64,000 bases of DNA from Epiperipatus broadwayi. Taxonomy: Eukaryota > Onychophora > Udeonychophora > Euonychophora > Peripatidae. The DNA lies in NCBI GenBank assembly GCA_028023455.1, contig JAQFVV010012990.1:62001-126000 (forward strand). The letters run 5' to 3'. Below are positions 1 through 11,650 of this stretch, one piece after another; position 1 is the stretch's first letter; each line of letters begins with the position of its first letter. Below the pieces are notes generated by a model, which saw only the letters and a program-made list of their open reading frames with translations, was not told where the DNA came from and made no database searches. The translations under genes were made by a program, and so were the position numbers.

Positions 1-590
1 TAAGTCACTTAAAATAGGTTTAATTAATATCTATTGATTTGTCTATTTTTTTATTATTTTTTTTCATCTGCGCGAAGATCTGTTATACTCTTAAATAATC
101 TGGGTGATTTTAACCGTTTAAAATATTGTTACATTGCAAGTTATTTACTAATGATAAAATAAATAAATACTTCTTTCACTTCCCTTTTATCAGCAAATTA
201 GGATGTTTTAAGTTATACTGAGAAGAATCTATTTAATTATAAATACGATTTTAATTAATATGTAACATATATTTTTCCAAATGTAGCACAATTATAATCA
301 GTTTTTTACGATATTTGAAAATAAACTTTTAAATCATTTATGAATTTTGTTTACTTTGTTTTTCCCATCCACAGTACTTGTTACAATCTTAAATAATCTG
401 GGTAATTTTAAACACTTAAAATATTATTACTTTATATGTTGTATAATCAAAAAAAAAATCAATATTTCTCTATTCACTATTATTGGCAATTTATTTCATA
501 TTTAAGAATGTTAAGCAGAATTGATTTAATACTAAGCAATTATTAATAGTATATATACGTGACTGCTTTCCGGGAATATCAGAGCAGACA
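1..590. repeat. Diverged tandem duplication, about 297-bp period
   Basis: Two AT-rich units lie head to tail. The shared anchor is 'cttaaataatctgggt', at about 92 and again at about 389, and each is followed by a similar 'aatttta..acttaaaatatt' stretch and by 'aggatgtt' or 'agaatgtt' about 110 bp later. The copies have diverged clearly, so the duplication is old. No coding signal. Confidence 0.55.
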
Positions 591-2130
591 ATTTCTTTTC
601 CCAATGAAATAAGAAATAAAAACATTTTATGCACTTTTCATTTCAAACTAATTACTTATATGATTTAAATTGAAATTTTAATTTCTTCATTATTTCTTGA
701 AACTTTTCTTAAAAATGATTTCGAATATTTTCTTGAAATATCAATTTATACACAAATGTATTTTTTTACTTTATGCTGAATTAATGGCAGTGCGAAAATT
801 AAAATACCTCAATCTTTTTTTTTCTTCAATCTAAATAACTTTTGTGTTATGATTAGTTCTGATAATTGATTAAAATAAAGAAAACAAAAATAAATGCTTA
901 CATTTTCTGGTATTATTTTTCGTTCCAAATAGTACATGTTTTGGCAAATACTTATTCAAATAGCGGTCCTTCCAGTTTTTCCTTCAGTAGGCAAAGTTAA
1001 GAATCTAAGATCGATGAAAAGTAGTGTAGAGATTTCACAGGGTTATTAAGTTTACTCCATAGTATTCAAATCTATATATCTATGAAATTTTGTCCCAATT
1101 AATTTTAAAAAAATTATTATTTTCTAGCTTATTTCTTCTATTTTACTTCAGAAGTGGAGTTGTAGTCTTGTTCCATTTTCATTTCTTAGAGTAGTCCCCC
1201 TAGCTTATCCACTTGTTTTAGCATTTGTTATTTGTCTTACCAGCTGTGATTGGTCCTAATTAATCCAATCATAGTAAATGTACATAAATTAATATTTTTA
1301 ATCCCTCTAGTGAGGAAAATCTAGACTGATGTATTTCTCTTTAACTTAACATACAATGTATTTAAAAATCGTTTGTAAATAAAATTCAGAAGAATTATAA
1401 ATTGATTTTGGTTATTTGTAATTGTTATTTAATAATAAGTTTTAAATACTTTCTTATTATCAAATTGGTTTTACACTATTACAATATTATTTAAACTACC
1501 ACTGGAAATTGTGATAAAATATTTATGAGATAAATATCCATTCTATCAGAATCTCCAGTGCATTATCAGTCTAAACCATAATCATAATCTTAAGATATTT
1601 CTTAGTGAGCTTTTACTTAGTGAGAAAATTATAATCCACAAGCATTTCACTCTATAACTAGTCTCTACACATTGATGTTCAATATCTTAACAAATTATTA
1701 CCAATTAAAATTTAAAATTTTACACATTTATCCACTGGATAAAACCTACTATCTTTGAGCCAAAACATATGGTTACAATATATGCCTTGTAAATTTTGTA
1801 AGTTTATAACATTTATATATAATTTTATGAATATTCATTACAAATCATTTGGTAATGATTATTGCTGTTTTAACTCCATAAAATAATAAAAGCAAAATAA
1901 AAATATTAAAAAGTTAAATATAAAAATAATGATAATGCAAAACAATTTACATCATATAAATATTTCTTTAAAACAAGTGTTAGTTTTATTTAAATCTTGC
2001 ATTCAGAGTTTTTATTCTTTGTAAAATCCACATTAAATGCTTTTATTTAAATTAATTATTCATTAATTCATTATAATTTATTTATTTTGGGGATCACTGA
2101 AGAAAGAATTATTATCAATATTAATTAAAT
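591..2130. other. AT-rich non-coding stretch
   Basis: No open frame, splice-bounded exon or recognisable repeat was found here. The composition is like the long introns of AT-rich animal genomes. Confidence 0.5.
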
Positions 2131-2510
2131 GTTTTGTGTGAAGGGAAACATTGTATGGTTGTGTAATGTGGATACTAAGAAATAAAATTGTGAACAGATT
2201 GAAAGCCTTGGAGATGTGGTCATGAAACAGGATAGAAAATATTAGATTTGATAATAAAATAATGAAGCAGTTTTGAAAAACAGTAACTGAAAAAAGATCA
2301 ATTGAGGAGATTAGAGATAGAAAAAAAAGCTGGAATGGACAATATTAAAAATTAAGTATAGATTAATAAAAGATGTTTTGGAAAAAATGATGAGTGAAGA
2401 CAAAATAAAAGGTGAAAAAGATTGTAATTGGTGAATGATATAAGAAATGGGAAAGGTTACAGGGAATTGAAGGTCTGGAAAATGAAGAGACAGAACAATG
2501 TAATGGATCT
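2131..2510 (+). pseudogene. Relic of a non-LTR retrotransposon RT C-terminus
   Basis: This is a decayed copy of the last 125 or so codons of the element at 15042-17205. Translated in frame it keeps the landmarks of that C-terminal region in order: L-Y-G-C, then R-L-K-A-L-E-M-W, then R-S-I-E-E-I-R-D-R-K-K-S-W-N-G, with stop codons between. The intact copy has the matching M-Y-G-C, R-L-E-A-F-E-M-W and I-K-E-R-K-R-N-W-I-G. Only the 3' part is present, as expected of a 5'-truncated insertion. It cannot encode protein. It shows that this family was active at least twice, with this copy much older. Confidence 0.75.
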
Positions 2511-4451
2511 AGACCTATCCTTGAAAAACAATACTATTGATGATTCTATTTCCAGGGTATGTTAAAGAAATACTGATATATATTAATTTGTCTTGATCCT
2601 ATTCTCAAACAATCATTTTAAAAAAAAATTTTGTAACCACAATCTTTTAAATGAAATATGCAACATAAAATAATGAATGAAATATTACCCAAATTATTTT
2701 TAAAACATCTTCTTTAAAAAAAAATATTTCTTTTAAAAAATCTTTATTCGATCTAATGGCAGGTTCAAAGACTATAAGAAGTATAAATGCTGCAAGAACC
2801 AGAACTGGAATATATTCAAGAGCACTCCAGAGTCTTCAACCTATTTGTACTTTATCCTATAAAGTCTATGACATCAAATTTTTACAATTTTGTAATCATG
2901 GAGTTTGAATGTTTGCTCATGCCATCCAATTTTGTTTACCTGTACCAAAAATAAATATTTTACATGTACTAATCAAATGTAGCAAGTATATGTATTTGAC
3001 TGAACAATTATCAACTTTTATCTACACTTAATCTACTTATACAAACTTTTGGCAATGTGTACATATGTTTAAATATATCCTGTAAGCAGCTACAATAGAA
3101 CCTAAAACTTTATTAAGTAATTTTTTAGAAAAATATATTACATTTATATATCATATATTGTTTTTAGTCTTCTGATACCATATAATCTTAAAAAGCAAAC
3201 TTTGAATTATCAACGATTTTTATAATTCTTTAAATTAAAGATATTCATTTATCTTATCTTCAAGCAAGTCTTAACTCAAGAGGCAATCATTATTATATCT
3301 TCCTAAATATGTAGAAAAGGCAATCTAAATAATATAACATTTATTTCATTTACAAAATTCATATTTATGACCAATAATAATAATGTTTTAAGAAGTTTGT
3401 TATTTTAATTTATTTTTGATATCCAACCCAATGAAGTTTTATTCTTGCAATTGTAGATTCAGTATTTGTATATTCTACTAAGAATAAACTCATTTGATTA
3501 ATTTTATAATTTTGAAATTCTGTTTTATTATAAGATAACTTTAAATGATTTTATTTGTTAACAATTTTAATACTATGGTCATAAAAATCTATATCTCATT
3601 ATAGAGTTTATTTTAAAATTACTTTAAAAATTTTGCTCAAATCAATTAAATTAAACTTAATTGTTGATGTAATTTATTAGCTATAGAGTAATTTATTATT
3701 AAATAAAAATTCTAATGAAGAGATTATTAATTGTCTATATATAATATTTCAACTTAATAAATTACTTAATATATTTTGCTATTGTAAAAATTATATTTTT
3801 AAAAAAAGAGATCTTTTTTACTTTATTTATATACCTTATCAGCAACAAGTATTCAACAATGAAAATCAGGTCATAGTTTTCATGAATACTAGATTTTGGT
3901 TGTTTGTTGCATCAATACAATGTAATTCATCTTATTACTGACAGTTTATAGCCATTAATTAAGCTGGGGATGTATTGCATCCTTCTATTTCTTAATATCC
4001 TTCTGTAATTTTTTTTAAAATTCAAAAAATCATATCTAATATAAAATTTTAAAAATTTATTATTGTTAATATTCTTATATATAAGTCAATTAATACATAT
4101 TCCCACACATAAACCAATAACATTGTAAAAAAAATATTTTATAAAATATATTTCGAAATTAAAATAATTTGGAATCATAATCATCTATTTATTATTTATA
4201 ACTTGATGCTTTGTGTTAGAATTTTAATTTATAAAATATATATTTTATCATGAAATCAATCATTTTCATGTTCATAAATAAAGAAAATGTAAATTTGAAA
4301 AACTTAGAATTTTTTTAACACAAATATACTGAAAGTCAGTTATACTAATTTTGTTATTCACAGAATTAATATAAGATTATCAAATTTATATGTTAGTTTA
4401 ATATAACTTGACACTTTATTATATTTTAGTTTGACATTTATTATTTTTTAG
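2511..4451. other. AT-rich intron-like sequence upstream of the ankyrin exon
   Basis: Nothing codes here and no repeat is recognised. The last bases are a T-rich tract ending in AG at 4450-4451, which serves as the splice acceptor of the exon that follows. Confidence 0.5.
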
Positions 4452-4550
4452 TATAATGAATCACTACTTCATGTAGCATCACGATTAAAAATTCTACCTA
4501 TTGTTGAGATGCTTGTTAAGAATGGAGCAGACATTAACAGCAAAGCCAAA
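4452..4550 (+). CDS. Internal exon encoding one ankyrin repeat
   Basis: The exon is 99 nt, 33 codons, open throughout, with a T-rich acceptor ending in AG at 4450-4451 and a GTAAGG donor at 4551-4556. Both junctions are phase 0. The translation has the ankyrin-repeat pattern in register: E-S-L-L-H-V-A-S-R at residues 3-11 (consensus x-T-P-L-H-x-A-A), I-V-E-M-L-V at 17-22 in the second helix, and N-G-A-D-I-N at 24-29 in the hairpin loop, ending K-A-K. One repeat per 99-bp phase-0 exon is the layout of classical ankyrin genes (spectrin-binding membrane adaptors), and the E-x-x-L-H, R and terminal K-A-K positions recall one repeat of their membrane-binding domain. The protein would give one helix-turn-helix unit of a protein-binding solenoid. 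No neighbouring repeat exon was found in the rest of the window. The family is clear; which ankyrin-repeat gene it belongs to is inference. Confidence 0.82.
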
Positions 4551-4755
4551 GTAAGGATATTTTATTCTGTTAGTTTAAAGAATCAAATTTCGATGTTAAA
4601 ATATGTGCATAATGTTATTATCTGTATATAAAATTAAATAATCAATTTAAAAATAAAATTTAAATAGACAACACACTATAAAGATATTATTTAATATATC
4701 AATATGGTTTTTATTTTTTAATGGAATTATTTTAAGATGTTTCTTTTTACACAGT
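4551..4755 (+). other. Start of the intron after the ankyrin exon
   Basis: Begins with the GTAAGG donor and is AT-rich. It runs directly into the 3' end of an inserted minus-strand retrotransposon. Confidence 0.55.
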
Positions 4756-6570
4756 CACATGTGATGTGATGCACTATGACTTCTCCTTATACAGAGTCAA
4801 AAATCTCTCAGCCACTATCTCCAGAGAAACCTGTTAGCCACATTTTACCTTCACTTTCCATCCCCCACTCAAAGATTTTTCCATATTCTTCTCTATCCTG
4901 CTCCATCCTATTTCCACAAAATTATGTTTGTCAACTCCAGGCCTTTATATCTCAATCCCCTTATCTTTTCTCAAACCCAGCAAAAAAACCAATAACCTAC
5001 TTTCTGTACAATCACTTTGTTTATATTTATTCCCCTTTCTACTTTCAGGCATTTACATTCAATTAACAGATGCCTAATATTTTCTATGCCTTTCTTACAT
5101 AACTTGCAGACTAACTCACCCACATTTTTTCATTTATGTGTATATTCCCGTGTGGCTAAAGATCTTCCTTGCTATTATCATCAATTAACTCGCATTCAAT
5201 ATTCCATTTATTTCTATATATATTTAAACACTTTTTACTCTCCATACTAGTTCTCCATCTCTCCAACTCCCTATTTTTTATTAATGCATCTATTCTTCTA
5301 TCCCATTTCTTGCCACTATAACATTAAAAAAATTCCCTAACACAATCATCCCACTTTGTACAAGTATACTGACATAAATTCTTTATCCAAATCTTTTGTA
5401 TACCATAGTACCTGACTCACCAATCTTGTTGCATGCCTTTTATTCCCAACCCAATTAAATACTATTTTGGCTATTCTCCTATCATTCATAAACTGCAATC
5501 TACTGAACACTATTATTTTGTTTTTGCATCTCTCATATAAAAACTTGACCCTCCCATTTCCCCTTGAACTGCCTCCTTTACTGTCCACACATCTGCATCT
5601 AATGCATATCTTCCTACTTCTTTTTGCACTTTTTCTAAGTAATCTAACACCTCTTTACTAACACTTAACCCATCATTACCATATATTAACCCTGCTACTG
5701 CCACTCTTTTCCATATAATTGTAGCTACATCATATTTATTATATGAAAACCCTGTTAATTTTTTATCACTTCCTTCTTTTTCTTTGCTTCATGAATCAAT
5801 TTTTTTTTCTCATTCATCCAACCAATTTCTCTGATTACTTAATATGATTCCCAAATAGTTATACCTATTTATCACACTTAACTTTATACCCACCAATAAA
5901 AACTCTTTGTCTTCTTTTTTATTTTTCTTCACTAAATGTAATCTCCATCTCTTTACATGCCTTTGCACATGTCCTCGGAATCAGCATAATTTTTATATCT
6001 TCTCTTATTTCTGTACACAAGAAGGCATCATCTGCAAATAAAAGACCCAATAATGTATATAATCCCTTGCCACCTATTAATGATGTCTCTATTCCTCTGC
6101 CTAATCTTTCTATTGCTCTCTCCATTCCTCTCAAATACAACAAAACATAATGCATGACAAAGGGTATTATTGCTTAGTCCCATCCTGTTTTTAACTTTAA
6201 CTGATTCTATATTCCCTAATTGACATGTATAGTAATTCCTTTCATATAACCTCTTAATAATATCTAATAAAGCTCTATTCATTCTCAAATTTACTAAACT
6301 TACCCATAATTTATTTTTATTTACTATATCATATTCCTTCTCTAGATGCATAAAAACCATATATAATTTTTATTTAGTATATCATATTCCTTCTGTAGAT
6401 GCATAAAAACCATATATAATTGTCTACCTGTATTTCTTCTCATATTTATAAGGTGTGTAGCTACAAATAAACTATCTCCTATTTGCCTATCTGATTGAAA
6501 ACCTCCTTGCATTTCTCCCACTATATTATTTTTTTCCATCCATTTTGCAACTGCTCCAGCCACCATATAA
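4756..6570 (-). pseudogene. Non-LTR retrotransposon ORF2, 3' part (decayed, minus strand)
   Basis: On the minus strand, overlapping frames spell an interrupted reverse transcriptase. From 6566 down there is a fingers region with E-M-Q-G-G-F and R-N-T-G-R-Q-L-Y, then a V-F-M-H-L-E-K-E-Y-D motif A equivalent, then L-F-A-D-D-A-F-L-C near 6025, the catalytic motif C. After it comes the usual C-terminal extension, seen in pieces at 5346-5704. A 55-bp tandem duplication at about 6310-6420 repeats the motif A segment and breaks the frame. The 3' tail near 4760-4850 matches the end of the plus-strand copy near 42170-42235, so the 3' boundary is well supported. The 5' edge stops where a fold-back element begins at about 6570. 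No functional protein is possible. The element belongs to the same esterase-ORF1 family as 37343-42235. Confidence 0.8.
6310..6420 (-). repeat. 55-bp tandem duplication inside the retrotransposon
   Basis: The stretch containing 'tatcatattccttct' and 'agatgcataaaaaccat' occurs twice in a row with one or two differences. It duplicates the RT motif A region and probably arose by slippage or unequal exchange after insertion. Confidence 0.75.
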
Positions 6571-7115
6571 GCTCTTTATACAGCAATGCCACCCAGTACA
6601 AGTCATAGTAATCAACCTTAGTGGGTGCTTACTCATCCAATATCAGATTAGTTTTTCACTTGTGGCTTTCATCAGTGAGGAGTCTTGGATTTGAGAGAAC
6701 CATAGACACCTAAATATATAGGTACTGAACAGGGTTCAGATCTATGTGACTATAAAAGTGAATGAGCAAGGACTGAAAACATTATTGTGTTTTCATTTTG
6801 GAATCATAGCTTTATAATTAACTATGAAGTTAAACATGGCTGCTGAAGGGCTACATTAGATACTAAGATCTAGGTACAGCTCTCAGATCCTAGACTTCTC
6901 ACTGATGATTACTACAATCTAGAAACAAGTCTGGAGACAGTGGATAAGTAGACAATAGATAATGATTTTATGCATAAATCTTTTGCAACCATTGATTATT
7001 ATAGTCTGCACTGGGTGGCACTACTGTATGACAAATGTGTCACTGTTTTAACAGCTTGTGTAGGAGTAGGAAGTGGTGATCATGTGAACTCTACTGTTTG
7101 ACACATTGCCAACAG
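6570..7115. mobile_element. Fold-back/MITE element, copy A (near full length)
   Basis: The left arm begins 'cagcaatgccacccagt' at about 6583, and the right arm ends with its reverse complement 'ctgggtggcactactg' at about 7025; both ends adjoin TA. The inverted arms reach about 130 bp on each side and meet an interior with 'gatctaggtac', also seen at other copies in the window. The outermost right part carries 'gtggtgatcatgtga', which faces 'tcacatgatcacca' at the left of other copies. It has no transposase, so it is non-autonomous. TA flanks suggest a mariner-like mobiliser, but that is inference. Confidence 0.7.
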
Positions 7116-8989
7116 TTGTAATATATGTTATCAATAAATAATTTATTAATTAAACATCAATAAATATTTTAGTATTATTAATACTAACCCAGGCTGTGTA
7201 GTATATTAACATTTTCTTTAAGGTATTGAATAAAAAGATAGTATTTTCAATTCTTTATAATTATACTTGAGTCACATTTGTTTTCAAATTTAAGAATAGA
7301 ATGTCAAATCTTTTTAGCATTGGTATTAAGAGTTGCTTCAAGGGGAATATTTTTAAATTAAAATTTAATTAAAAAACTGTTTACATTAAAGCATGATGCC
7401 ATAGCTACTTGCAAAATTATAAGTACAAATAATGAAATATGTCAAAGGTTAGATTTGTATAATATTGTGAAAGAATTTCACATATGAAACCAAATCTGAT
7501 ACCCACCTAATTTTTGATAACTTCATTTATCTGACTCTCAAAATTTATGGTTTTTCTAGAAATCTGTTTTTCTTACCCCATCCCCTACAGGAGGCAATAT
7601 TATGGACAAATTTTAACATTGAAATTTGATCATTTAAAGTATTATCACATGATAACAGCTAAAACTTATCTTAAAGCATAAATCTACACTCCGTTGTCAA
7701 GGTAACCTTTATAATTAAAAGATGAATTCCATCTTTTCCTCTGGCCTAAGACTTTAATATAAAACAAAAAAAGCTGATGTAGGATTGTGACAGACTGTAA
7801 TTTTTATGGTCTTAGAAGGTTAAATAAACCCATTAAACAGGCAAATAGAATATATTTTGAAAGTAGATTAATAAATAATAATTTTTAAAACTTTGAAATC
7901 GCATTACTATTCAATGTTCATTTCAATAAAAATTTTATTAACAATAAATAGTGATTACATACTAATAAAGGATAAATAAATGAATAAATTGTACAATAAT
8001 ATGATTATGTGATGTTCTATTTGTCATCTGGCTAGATTATGTTATGAGGGCACAATTGTTATACTCTTATGTGGTTAGGTATAGTGAAGAGATTCTAGGA
8101 ACTTGTTTAATGGTATTAGCATTTTTAATATGAACATGAATATTTTCTTTTATAATTGACTATTCTATAATGCTGGGTAGGTGGGAATTGATAATCAGGA
8201 TAAGGAAAGAGCAATTAAAGACCAGGTGTTAAGTGATAAAATTGATGAGGTATAAAACACGTTGGTTTTAAGTAAAAATTGATTTCCATTTACAGCTATC
8301 TAGCTTTGTGCAATATTAAGTTTATTATTTAAATATTATTGAATAACAGTGGGATTTGAATGTTTTAAAAATGATTATTTATTAAACTGCTTTCAAAACA
8401 GGTTATATTTGCCTAGATGTTGTGTGAAATTAATAAAAATAAAACCCATGTGTATCTGAGAGATTTGTATTGTTTTTTATTATATTGAAATTGTTGACTG
8501 TTATTGATATAGGTATTGTTTAAGTGTTGCCTGCTTTCATTCATGTACAGAATTAAATTTAATAAGTTTTTTAATTTACTTTCAATTAAAATCCAAAGCA
8601 TATACAAATATAAAGATTATAGTAAAATAAATTGCAGTGGAAGTTGTATGTATCTGAAAGCGACATACATTAATAGTATTTTTTCTAAATTGCATAAAAG
8701 GAGTAAAATTGCTGCAAATTAGGTCTTATTATATTTATATAATAAAATTGGTGATGTTTTTTTCTTTTCAGTTAAAATCTAGATATTATTAAATAAAATG
8801 TATAAAGTATAAAAATCATGGTCAAAAAACTGTAGTAGTGGCCATGTGTAATTATTACATGCATGTATCAAAATGTGGAAAAATAAAAACAGTAAAAAAT
8901 GCTTCCATTGTGTTTAGTCAAAACAAAGATGGGTTCATATGAGAAAATGTTCTCACCACAACATTCTGCAATTAGAAGTTACATAACAT
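7116..8989. other. AT-rich non-coding stretch
   Basis: No coding exon or clear repeat seen. Short open frames near 8413-8722 lack any protein-like signal. Confidence 0.45.
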
Positions 8990-9640
8990 TCAGGACTGTA
9001 GCAACTTCTACTTACAGCAGTGCCACACAGTGTAAGTCTTAGTAATCAATGGATGCAAGATTTTTGCATAAAATCTCTATCTATTGCCTACTCATCCAAC
9101 ATTTTCAGACTACTTTCTAGTGTGGTTTTTATAATTGAGAAGACTTATATTTGAGGCACTGCATCTAGATCTTAGGATTTAATGCAACTCTCCTGTAGCC
9201 ACCTTTTACCTATTTAGTTAACTATAAAGCTATGAACCTAAGATAAAAAACAGTCATGTTTTTACTCCAAGATCATTCACCTGTACAGTTATATAGATCG
9301 GAACACATTTCAGTATCCATACATCCATACATTTTGGTGCCTCTGGTTTTTCAAAAGCCACAGTCACAATTATCCTATGAGTAGGATTAGTATAAAACTA
9401 CTACAACATTGCATAATCAATATTTTCTATATATACACAAGTTGTTAATGCTGTAGCAAACTCTCCATACAGTAGTGCCACCCAGTGTAAGTGTTAGTAA
9501 TCAATGAATGCAAGGTTTGTGCATAAAATCCCTATCTAATGTCTATTCATTCAATGTCCCCAGATTAGTTTTTTGCTTGTGGCTTTCATCAGTGAATCAC
9601 CTTGGATCTACGAGCACTGTACCTACATCTTAGGAAATTG
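8990..9640. mobile_element. Fold-back/MITE element, copies B and C
   Basis: Two left-type arms occur in the same orientation, at about 9013 and about 9468 ('cagtagtgccacccagtg'). Each is followed by the 'gtaatcaatg..gcaag' and 'gcataaaatc' blocks and by 'catcagtga'. The interior between them is the reverse complement of the interior of copy A. This looks like one element rearranged, or two nested insertions. Confidence 0.65.
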
Positions 9641-10844
9641 TGATTATGTAATAATTTAGTGTTTTTATTCAAGGAATAGCTAGAATATGCTTTATTATTT
9701 TTATGGAAAAAATATATAAATGTTTGGTTTTTTAAAAAAAGTTATAAAAATGTATAAAATATTATAAATATGAAAATGTCATAATCATGGTCAGGTTATC
9801 GTATTACAAAAAACTCCACTCTGAAAGTGCATAAGGTTAATTTTAAAAATTGAAAATTTATTTCATCCATATTAAAAGATAAATTGTACAATTCATATTA
9901 CATATACATATGGGGGAATATTGTTAAGAACTATGTATTGTTAGGAGAAGATGAACGTCTCAACTTAATCTAGTTGGATCAATAAAATAAAAATATTACT
10001 GTAATTTGGTGTATTCTTTTCTCTAGTGAGGAGGTATTCTATTCAAGTGAGCTGAATCCATGGTAGAGTAAGATTTTCATCATGTCTAATATTCTTAGTA
10101 TACCATGTATGATTTAACATGGAGTGATGCATTACAAATTAAATAAAGGTAAAAAATCAATTTTATTCTGTTAGCATATCATTTCAGTACTTGGATATCA
10201 CATGAACCATTCAGCAATAGACCATATAATTATTATAAGTCTTATTATACTGTATACCAGAAAATCTATTTTGAATGCATATTATTTGGTAGATATCAAA
10301 AAAATTAAGCAGTAAGATTTTCATAAATATCTTGGAATAAGTTTTAATACAATGACTATAAAATGTACTGTAAAGAAATAAGGGGAAATGTTATAAAGCT
10401 ATAGGTAGAACATTAATAAATTGTAAAAATTTCTTTATATTCACAAAAAGGGTCTTGTTTAAAACACTAATATTATCTATGATGCATTTTACACCAAAAA
10501 TATGTACAATTAAAATAGTGTGATAATAATGGTCATACTAAATTTATTAAATTTCCAAGTTTCTCAAATACATAAATGCAGATGAGACTAAACGTTTTTG
10601 TCTTCTCATAACTTTTTTTATGAATTTATATATCTTTAAATATTGAAATGTCTATAAAAAAAAATTTAACTTAAAATTTTTCAAATGCAAACAACTGTTT
10701 GTAATAACATACAAATACACAATGCAGGTTAATAGATTACATAGTGGTTTAAGTGATATTATTATTTGCCTTTCTTCACCTGTTGTGAGTTTGATCAATG
10801 GAAATACTAGCATATGAGTTGTATTTACACCTGTAGATTCATTA
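9641..10844. other. AT-rich non-coding stretch
   Basis: Nothing recognisable beyond scattered homopolymer runs. Confidence 0.4.
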
Positions 10845-11105
10845 ATGTACATTGCATAACATTTTGGGTGGTATTATTCTCCACTCTTCTCCAGGTGTTA
10901 CTGTCTTAACCAGTATCAGTATTAGCATAGAAGTTGGACTTACACTTTTAGATTCTTGAATATTTACAAAGTTTCAAGTGCTATTATACTGTGCTCTCTT
11001 TAAATATTGCTAGTCTGACCAGTGACAATATTTTCAAAAAATTTAAAGGTGTAAGTTTGATTATATTATTCTCACTGGTCAGGCCAGCAACATTCTGAAG
11101 CAGAG
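10845..11105. repeat. Degenerate inverted pair of SINE bodies
   Basis: The sequence near 10860-10905 ('ttctccactcttctccagg') is a minus-strand SINE body, while 11068-11100 ('ctcactggtcaggccagc') is the same body on the plus strand. The block 'ggtcaggccagcaacat' is shared with the clearer SINE at 49646-49885. Both copies are eroded. Confidence 0.5.
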
Positions 11106-11106
11106 C

Positions 11107-11162
11107 AGATATATATATATATATATGTGTGTGTGTGTTTGTGTGTGTGTGTTTGTGTGTGT
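11107..11162. repeat. TA/TG microsatellite
   Basis: A run of TA dinucleotides passes into TG repeats interrupted by TTTG. Confidence 0.9.
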
Positions 11163-11220
11163 AAATAGAGCCAGTAAACGCACACACTTTAAGTAATAAA
11201 TATTTAGTAGAGATATAAAT

Positions 11221-11232
11221 GGGGGGGGGGGG
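11221..11232 (+). repeat. Poly-G tract (12 G)
   Basis: An uninterrupted G run in very AT-rich DNA. Similar runs occur at 22432-22442 and 35400-35411. Confidence 0.9.
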
Positions 11233-11429
11233 ATTGTATATAGGGTTCAAAGTAAGTCAAGTGGAATAAAGAGTAATTAAATCAAACCATATTAACTAAA
11301 TTAAATAATTACAGATGCATTGTTTTAACAGACCGGATTATCAAAAGAATTAATAGCCAAATGAATCCATTTTGCACACACGGGAAAAAATGCATTAATA
11401 TTTCAGAAAAGAAGAGACAAGAGTGGGAC

Positions 11430-11650
11430 TTCAAACATGAGAGTATAAAAGAACAGGAAAATAACTCTTGACAACTTTTTCCCTGCAGCTTTTCTTCAGT
11501 CCTGCTCCATCTTTGGACTGTGAGCCCAGGTTCTCGGCACCTGTAGGTGAATCCAGCTGACTAGTGTAGAAACAGACCGCACAGGTCTTAATATAATTTT
11601 TAAATGACCTAAGCAGCTTTCCCAAGGGTTTTATGTTGCCACCCATTCAA
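11430..11650 (-). other. GC-richer island of unknown origin
   Basis: This stretch is visibly less AT-rich than its surroundings. It contains a 71-codon open frame on the minus strand (11431-11646) with no motif I recognise. Its local composition suggests a fragment of another repeat or gene. I assign no function. Confidence 0.3.

Noticed and set aside
6655-6700. CUGAUGA on the minus strand of the fold-back arms
   Set aside because: It is followed by AAGCCAC with no stem II or GAA box, and is a constant part of that arm in every copy.
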